From contig JAGYOW010000012.1 of the NCBI GenBank assembly GCA_018399285.1, positions 17,200 through 81,199 on the forward strand: 64,000 nucleotides of DNA. Direction: 5' to 3'. This DNA comes from Desulfotignum sp. (lineage in GTDB: Bacteria; Desulfobacterota; Desulfobacteria; Desulfobacterales; Desulfobacteraceae). The notes beneath the pieces were generated by a model. The model had not been told where the DNA came from, ran no database searches, and was given only the letters and a program-made list of their open reading frames with translations. Below, one piece after another: positions 59,714 through 64,000 of this stretch. Numbering within the stretch: the stretch's first letter is position 1; each line of letters begins with the position of its first letter. The translations under genes and the position numbers were made by a program.

Positions 59714-60718
59714 ATGAAGGGACTGTTAAGAAAAACCTTGTGTGTCCTGGCCGGCGCCATGCTGCTGCTGGGAGGGGTCAGCGTCCATGCGGACGAAACC
59801 CCGGAAAAGGTCACCGTGATTTACGGGGGCTCTTCCTGGCTGGGGCATTATCCGGCATGGGTGGGCATTGAAAAAGGATTGTTCCAGAAACACGGCCTGG
59901 GCGTGTTGTTTCAGAATTTTTATGCCTCTTCCGGACGAATGGGTTCATTGGTGGCAGGGGATCTGGATGTGGCCTCCACAGGCAGCATTTCAGCCATTGC
60001 ATTGATGGCTGCCGGATCCAAAGGATTCATGGCTTTTGCCACGCCGGACTCCTATGCCACGGTGGAAGGGATTATCGCCAATGAGAACATCAAAACCATT
60101 GCGGATCTCAAAGGAAAACGCATTGCCGCCCCATTTGCCTCCAGTGCCCATGTCCTGGTGCTGGATATTTTAGAGCAGCACGGTCTGGATCCGGAAAAAG
60201 ATCTGACCCTGCTGAACCTGAAAGTCAATGAAATGCCTGCGGCCATGGGCTCCGGTGAAATCGATGCCTGTGCGGCCTGGACCCCGCATTTCAACAAACT
60301 GCTCAACATGCCCGGCAATCACCTGCTGGTGGATGATACTGAATTCAGTCTGTACAAAAAATATAAACTCGGCCCCGGACCCGATCTTCTGGTGGTGAGA
60401 AAAGAGTTTGCACAAAAATACCCCAACACCTGCAAAGCGTTTGTCAAAGGATATTTCGAAGCTGTGGACATGCTCATCAATGATCCGGAAGAAAGCGCCA
60501 AGGTGCTGGTGAAACTCACCAACTTAAGTATGGAAGACCAGATGACCGTGCTTCAGGATATTTCCTGGATTCCGGGCCAAGAGCAGCGGGCGCTGATGGT
60601 GGATCCCGGTGATTTTGTCACTGGAATGCAGCAGCTGGCTGAATTTCTGGTAAAGCACAAACAGATCGACAATGCCCCGGCGGTTAATGAATGGATCGAA
60701 GAATCCATGGTCCCTTAA
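59714..60718 (+). CDS. ABC transporter substrate-binding protein (SsuA/TauA/NMT1-like)
   Basis: 334 residues. Sec signal MKGLLRKTLCVLAGAMLLLGGVSVHA, then the NMT1/SsuA fold: GGSSWLGHYPAWVGIEKGLF, GDLDVASTGSISAIALMAAG, DLKGKRIAAPFASSAHVLVLDIL, MGSGEIDACAAWTPHFNKLL and FVKGYFEAVDMLINDPEESAKV. Start set at ATG 59714 by AAGGAGG; the track's extension to 59609 lacks an RBS. Family members bind sulfonates, taurine, nitrate, thiamine precursors or related ligands; the ligand here is not evident. First gene of a three-gene importer. Confidence 0.9.
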   Translation: MKGLLRKTLCVLAGAMLLLGGVSVHADETPEKVTVIYGGSSWLGHYPAWVGIEKGLFQKHGLGVLFQNFYASSGRMGSLVAGDLDVASTGSISAIALMAAGSKGFMAFATPDSYATVEGIIANENIKTIADLKGKRIAAPFASSAHVLVLDILEQHGLDPEKDLTLLNLKVNEMPAAMGSGEIDACAAWTPHFNKLLNMPGNHLLVDDTEFSLYKKYKLGPGPDLLVVRKEFAQKYPNTCKAFVKGYFEAVDMLINDPEESAKVLVKLTNLSMEDQMTVLQDISWIPGQEQRALMVDPGDFVTGMQQLAEFLVKHKQIDNAPAVNEWIEESMVP

Positions 60719-60804
60719 ACCGTTTTTCATCCTGAAAAAAAGGGCCTGTCTGCCATACACGGGCGGGTCCTTCCTTCCAAAACTCATTTACCCGGAGAAT
60801 TTCC

Positions 60805-61566
60805 ATGGAAATCAACACCCCATCCAAATCTCTGGCCGTCAGCATCGTATCCCTGGTGATATTTATCACAACCTGGGAATTGATCTGCCGGCTGGGATTC
60901 ATCGAACCCCTGTTTCTGCCGGCCCCTTCCCAGATCCTGTCCCGGGCCGTTAAAATGATCGAGAACGGTCAGCTGATCTCCCATACCCTGGCTTCCACCC
61001 GCCGGGTCATGGTGGGATTTTTTGTCTCCAGCATGGTGGCCATTCCTTTCGGCATTTTTCTGGGGTCTTCCCGGTTTTTCATGGCCGTGTTCGATCCGAT
61101 CATCTCTTTGTTGCGGCCCCTGCCTTCCATGAGCTGGATCCCGTTGTCTCTGTTGTGGCTGGGAATCACGGAAACCCAGAAATACTCCATCGTGTTCATG
61201 GGCTCGTTTGCCCCGTCATTGCTGTATATCATCGAGGCCACCAAAAGCATTGATCCCTTGTTGATCCGGGCTGCCAGAAATCTGGGGGCTTCCAAACTGG
61301 ATGTGATGAAAGAGGTGATTCTGCCCGGATCTTTGCCCCAGATCATTGCCGGGCTCAAGGTGATGCTGGGGATTGCCTGGACCTGTATCATATCCGCCGA
61401 GCTGGTGGCGGCCAGAGAAGGCTTAGGCTTCATGATCATGAACGGCAAGGAGTATTTTCAGACCGATACCGTGCTGCTGGGCATGGTGATGATCAGTATT
61501 ACCGTGATGGTGATCGATGTGGTGTTCCGCAAATTTGAAAGGAGACTCCTGCCATGGACCCGCTAA
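60805..61566 (+). CDS. ABC transporter permease (SsuC/TauC-like)
   Basis: 253 residues, six predicted TM helices: VSIVSLVIFITTWELICRL, VMVGFFVSSMVAIPFGIFLG, SMSWIPLSLLWLGI, IVFMGSFAPSLLYII, VMLGIAWTCIISAELV and LLGMVMISITVMVIDVVF. The coupling loop is IRAARNLGASKLDVMKEVILPGSLPQI. RBS GGAGAATTT before ATG 60805. Its end overlaps the ATPase gene by 13 bp. Channel half of the importer. Confidence 0.92.
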   Translation: MEINTPSKSLAVSIVSLVIFITTWELICRLGFIEPLFLPAPSQILSRAVKMIENGQLISHTLASTRRVMVGFFVSSMVAIPFGIFLGSSRFFMAVFDPIISLLRPLPSMSWIPLSLLWLGITETQKYSIVFMGSFAPSLLYIIEATKSIDPLLIRAARNLGASKLDVMKEVILPGSLPQIIAGLKVMLGIAWTCIISAELVAAREGLGFMIMNGKEYFQTDTVLLGMVMISITVMVIDVVFRKFERRLLPWTR

Positions 61567-62372
61567 CCCCGGATACCAAAATTGCCGTTCAAAATGTCAC
61601 CAAAATTTTTCAAAGCAAACAAGGGAAAAAACAGGGCCAGGAAGTCGTGGCCCTTAAAGATTTGTCCCTGGAAGTCAAAGATGGTGAATTTCTGGTGATC
61701 GTTGGGGCATCGGGCTGTGGCAAGACCACGTTGCTCAACCTGGTGGCCGGATTTGATAAATCCTCGGACGGACAGATCCTGCTGGACGGCAAACCCGTGA
61801 CCGGCATCACTCCGGAATGCGGTATGATTTTTCAGCAGTATGCCCTGTTTCCCTGGAAAACCGTGCAGGAGAACGTGGAATTCGGCATGAAAATGAAGCG
61901 CATGCCCCGCAAGGACCGTAAAGCGCGGGGGGACCGGTTCATTGATATCGTGGGACTCAAGGGGTTTGAAAGAAGTTATCCCCACCATTTGTCAGGGGGT
62001 ATGAAGCAGCGGGTATCCATTGCCCGGAGCCTGGCCAACGACCCCAAAGTGATGCTGCTGGACGAGCCGTTCGCAGCCCTGGATGCCATGACCCGCCAGG
62101 TACTCCAGGAGCAGTTGGTGCGTATCTATGAAAAACACCGCAAAACCATTATTTTCATCACTCATTCCATTGACGAAGCATTGCTGCTGTCTTCCCGGAT
62201 TATGGTAATGACGGCCCGACCCGGCCGGATCGCCCAGGAGATCATCAATGATCTGCCTTATCCGCGCAACGCGGAAGTTCAGCTGTCCAGCCGCTACATG
62301 GAGCTCAAACGCATGATCTGGGACAGTGTCCAGGCCGAGGTGATGAAAAGCATGGAAGTGGAAGCGGATTAA
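61554..62372 (+). CDS. ABC transporter ATPase (SsuB/TauB-like)
   Basis: 272 residues. Walker A GASGCGKTTLLNLVAG, Q loop MIFQQYALFPWKT, signature LSGGMKQRVSIARSLAN, Walker B MLLDEPFAALDA, H loop THSIDEALLLSSRI. Complete and canonical. Energises the permease upstream. RBS AAAGGAGA lies within the permease gene. Its stop overlaps tail-to-tail by 4 bp with the outer-membrane protein on the other strand. Confidence 0.93.
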   Translation: MDPLTPDTKIAVQNVTKIFQSKQGKKQGQEVVALKDLSLEVKDGEFLVIVGASGCGKTTLLNLVAGFDKSSDGQILLDGKPVTGITPECGMIFQQYALFPWKTVQENVEFGMKMKRMPRKDRKARGDRFIDIVGLKGFERSYPHHLSGGMKQRVSIARSLANDPKVMLLDEPFAALDAMTRQVLQEQLVRIYEKHRKTIIFITHSIDEALLLSSRIMVMTARPGRIAQEIINDLPYPRNAEVQLSSRYMELKRMIWDSVQAEVMKSMEVEAD

Positions 62373-63640
62373 AAATAATACCGCACCCAGATCTCCGGCC
62401 GGAACCGGTCCGGTTTTTCCCCGAATTCGGTTTGGGCATCACCTATCGGCACACCGATCCGGCCGTTGATCTCCAGGTTGGTGACCGGGGTCCAGGTCAG
62501 GCCGGGCTGGAGATTGACGCTGTGATCGTGCAGATTGACCACGGCAGAGACCCAGGTGGTCAGATACAGGATTTCCAGGGGCTCTTTCTGTGAAATCCTG
62601 GCATACAAATAATCTTTGCCCGGATTGCGCTGACGGTCCGGAGACGGCAGAAAGATCCGGGAATCATCATAACCGGCCCCGTTGTGATAGTATTCAGCAA
62701 TGAATGTGGTGTCATGGGCATTCAGATACCGCAGTCCCAAAAGGCCGGAGATCTGATTTTCCGTGGTTTGGGAAGCACTGCTGCCCACCGTGTAATCAGT
62801 GGTTGGTGCATCTTTTTGAAATGCCAGTTCCCCATGAACGGCCAGGTTTTCCGCCAGATTTTTCGCAAAGTCAAGCCCCAGAGTTAACGGATGGTCCGGC
62901 CCGTTGAAAAAAATAAAATCAATATCTGTGTCATGCCAGAGCAGATACAGCTTCAAAGCGGTGTTCACATCCCCGTGCTGACCGAAGTCCGTGTTGAACC
63001 GGTCGTCAGCCACGGGGAGCACCAGGGCCGTGATCCCGAAATTGTTCAGGGATCCGTGTGTAACACTTTTGATGAAATCGATTCCTGCCAGGGTCCGGCC
63101 TTCCAGGTTTAAAGACGGGTCATCCGGATCCTTGGGCCGGTTGAGAAATCCGGCCGGGTTCCAGGCATAGCCCGTGCCCCAAAGTACCGGTTTTTTGCCC
63201 GCATCCAGGGTCATATTGGGGGCAGGGGACCAGGACAGATACGCTTCATAGATATCATTGTCCCATGTCTCCTGCTCAAAGGTGCGGGTATAGGCATGGC
63301 GGGTCAGGAACCGGGCCTGGAAGGATGATCTGCGCCAGGCCGCCGAAAGTTCCGCAACGGCCTGGCCGTCATGGGTATCGGCACCCGGATCGGTTCCGGC
63401 ATACAGGCGCCGGTATCCGTCGGTCTGGTCATCCAGCCGGTGCCAGGTATACCGGGCCGTGATTCTCCCCCCGAATGACCAGGCGGCTGGTTCTGCTTCA
63501 GGAATGGCAAAATCATATTCCGATGCCCCGGCCGGGAAGGGCGGCAGTCCCCACAGCATCAGGCAGATGATCAGAACAGACACCCGCCTTGAAAGTTTCG
63601 GGCAAAGATTTGAAAATCCGCCGGACAGATCCTGGGTCAT
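62369..63640 (-). CDS. outer-membrane beta-barrel protein
   Basis: 423 residues. Signal peptide RVSVLIICLMLWGLPPFPAGAS, then alternating amphipathic strands rich in Tyr/Trp (AWSFGGRITARYTWHRL, AYTRTFEQETWDNDIYEAYLSW, LYLLWHDTDIDFIFFN, TFIAEYYHNGAGY). The C-terminal strand ends EIWVRYYF, with the terminal Phe expected for Bam-dependent insertion. Porins or DUF1302-like barrels of this size accompany RND/MMPL exporters and outer-membrane lipoprotein-sorting proteins. The next gene upstream looks like the latter, so it more likely belongs with that minus-strand cluster than with the importer. Confidence 0.75.
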   Translation of the reverse strand: MTQDLSGGFSNLCPKLSRRVSVLIICLMLWGLPPFPAGASEYDFAIPEAEPAAWSFGGRITARYTWHRLDDQTDGYRRLYAGTDPGADTHDGQAVAELSAAWRRSSFQARFLTRHAYTRTFEQETWDNDIYEAYLSWSPAPNMTLDAGKKPVLWGTGYAWNPAGFLNRPKDPDDPSLNLEGRTLAGIDFIKSVTHGSLNNFGITALVLPVADDRFNTDFGQHGDVNTALKLYLLWHDTDIDFIFFNGPDHPLTLGLDFAKNLAENLAVHGELAFQKDAPTTDYTVGSSASQTTENQISGLLGLRYLNAHDTTFIAEYYHNGAGYDDSRIFLPSPDRQRNPGKDYLYARISQKEPLEILYLTTWVSAVVNLHDHSVNLQPGLTWTPVTNLEINGRIGVPIGDAQTEFGEKPDRFRPEIWVRYYF

Positions 63641-63648
63641 TGCTTTGT

Positions 63649-64000
63649 TTACCGCAGGTCCTTGACCCGGGACAGGTAGTTCAGGGTGAACACCTCATCG
63701 GGCAGGTCCCGCTTTTTCAGATTGGCTGAGATCATGATGGATTTGTATCCCTGGTACAGCGGGCTGTCCGTTTCCATGACCGCGGGCCTGACCACCCCGT
63801 CGCCGATATCCTTGATTTCCTTGAAATGAAGCGTCTTGATGAGCATGCCCGTGGCGGCATAGCACTCGATTCTGGTGGGCACGAGTTCCTGTTTAAGTAC
63901 CCACATTTTGAGCCGGTCATAGGCCACGGCCCCGGTTTTGGCCTTGAGATCCAGCAGATGCTGCCCCTGATCCTCTGCCAGGTCGGCCACATCATATTCC
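63649..64000 (-). CDS. outer membrane lipoprotein-sorting (LolA-like) protein, 3' end only
   Basis: The C-terminal 117 residues of a protein that continues beyond the window: YDVADLAEDQGQHLLDLKAKTG, then YDRLKMWVLKQELVPTRIECYAATG, LIKTLHFKEIKDIGDG and MISANLKKRDLPDEVFTLNYL. This fits the second half of the LolA/LolB-fold 'outer membrane lipoprotein-sorting protein' family found next to RND-type exporters. 8 bp upstream of the barrel protein gene, hence the same operon. Confidence 0.75.
   Translation of the reverse strand, partial: EYDVADLAEDQGQHLLDLKAKTGAVAYDRLKMWVLKQELVPTRIECYAATGMLIKTLHFKEIKDIGDGVVRPAVMETDSPLYQGYKSIMISANLKKRDLPDEVFTLNYLSRVKDLR

Overview
The window reads like a chromosome segment of a sulfate-reducing member of the Desulfobacterota, most likely Desulfobacteraceae close to Desulfotignum or Desulfobacula. 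This placement is an inference. It rests on a selenocysteine formate dehydrogenase of the periplasmic FdhAB type, a DsrC/TusE-family protein, an EF-G of the spd/mitochondrial subtype, larB, and a (methylthio)propionyl-CoA-dehydrogenase-like enzyme. No rRNA, tRNA or CRISPR array was seen.

Layout. 1-4.9 kb: a broken alpha/beta hydrolase, a RecA-like ATPase and fusA on the minus strand, a DsrC-like protein lacking both C-terminal cysteines, and decayed fragments. 4.9-9.8 kb: fdhA (in-frame UGA with a SECIS-like hairpin), fdhB, fdhE. 9.8-17.8 kb: a minus-strand signalling operon (binding lipoprotein, sensor kinase, REC-STAS regulator, giant STAND/SARP regulator), then a Rossmann-fold protein. 17.9-21.9 kb: TetR, acyl-CoA dehydrogenase and a sigma54 activator, all frameshifted. 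21.9-29.4 kb: ilvD-ilvB-ilvN-cimA-leuA on the minus strand behind a leader peptide (core ILLVVLIIIVEVII) and an attenuator. 29.4-35.5 kb: larB, a frameshifted polar amino-acid ABC transporter, and cmoAB. 35.5-38.9 kb: TetR, an M20 amidohydrolase and a two-gene DUF5058-type membrane system. 39-41.7 kb: mgtE and a P1 peptidase, both frameshifted.

41.7-54.4 kb is an accessory, partly AT-rich region. Apart from two recombinase relics at its right edge, every gene recognised there is on the minus strand: a Phd/ParE toxin-antitoxin pair, DUF3047, VOC, a lipoprotein, an IS3 element, a ParB-like/DNA methyltransferase, DUF5677, DUF4238, a DUF4935 PIN protein, and an IS91-type transposase. Two integron-type attC sites flank the DUF5677 gene. 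A divergent tyrosine-recombinase C-terminus lies at the right edge. I read this as the remains of a chromosomal integron with gene cassettes.

54.7-64 kb: pncB co-transcribed with an NtrC-type two-component system. It is divergent from a TauABC/SsuABC-like importer, followed by an outer-membrane barrel protein and the end of a LolA-like gene.

A caution runs through the window. Many genes are broken by frameshifts, and where I checked closely (ilvB, ilvN, cimA, TetR, acyl-CoA dehydrogenase, cmoB) almost all could be repaired by adding one base to a homopolymer. Sequencing undercalls are therefore a better first explanation than real gene decay. Coordinates of frameshifted genes are given as the reconstructed full extent.
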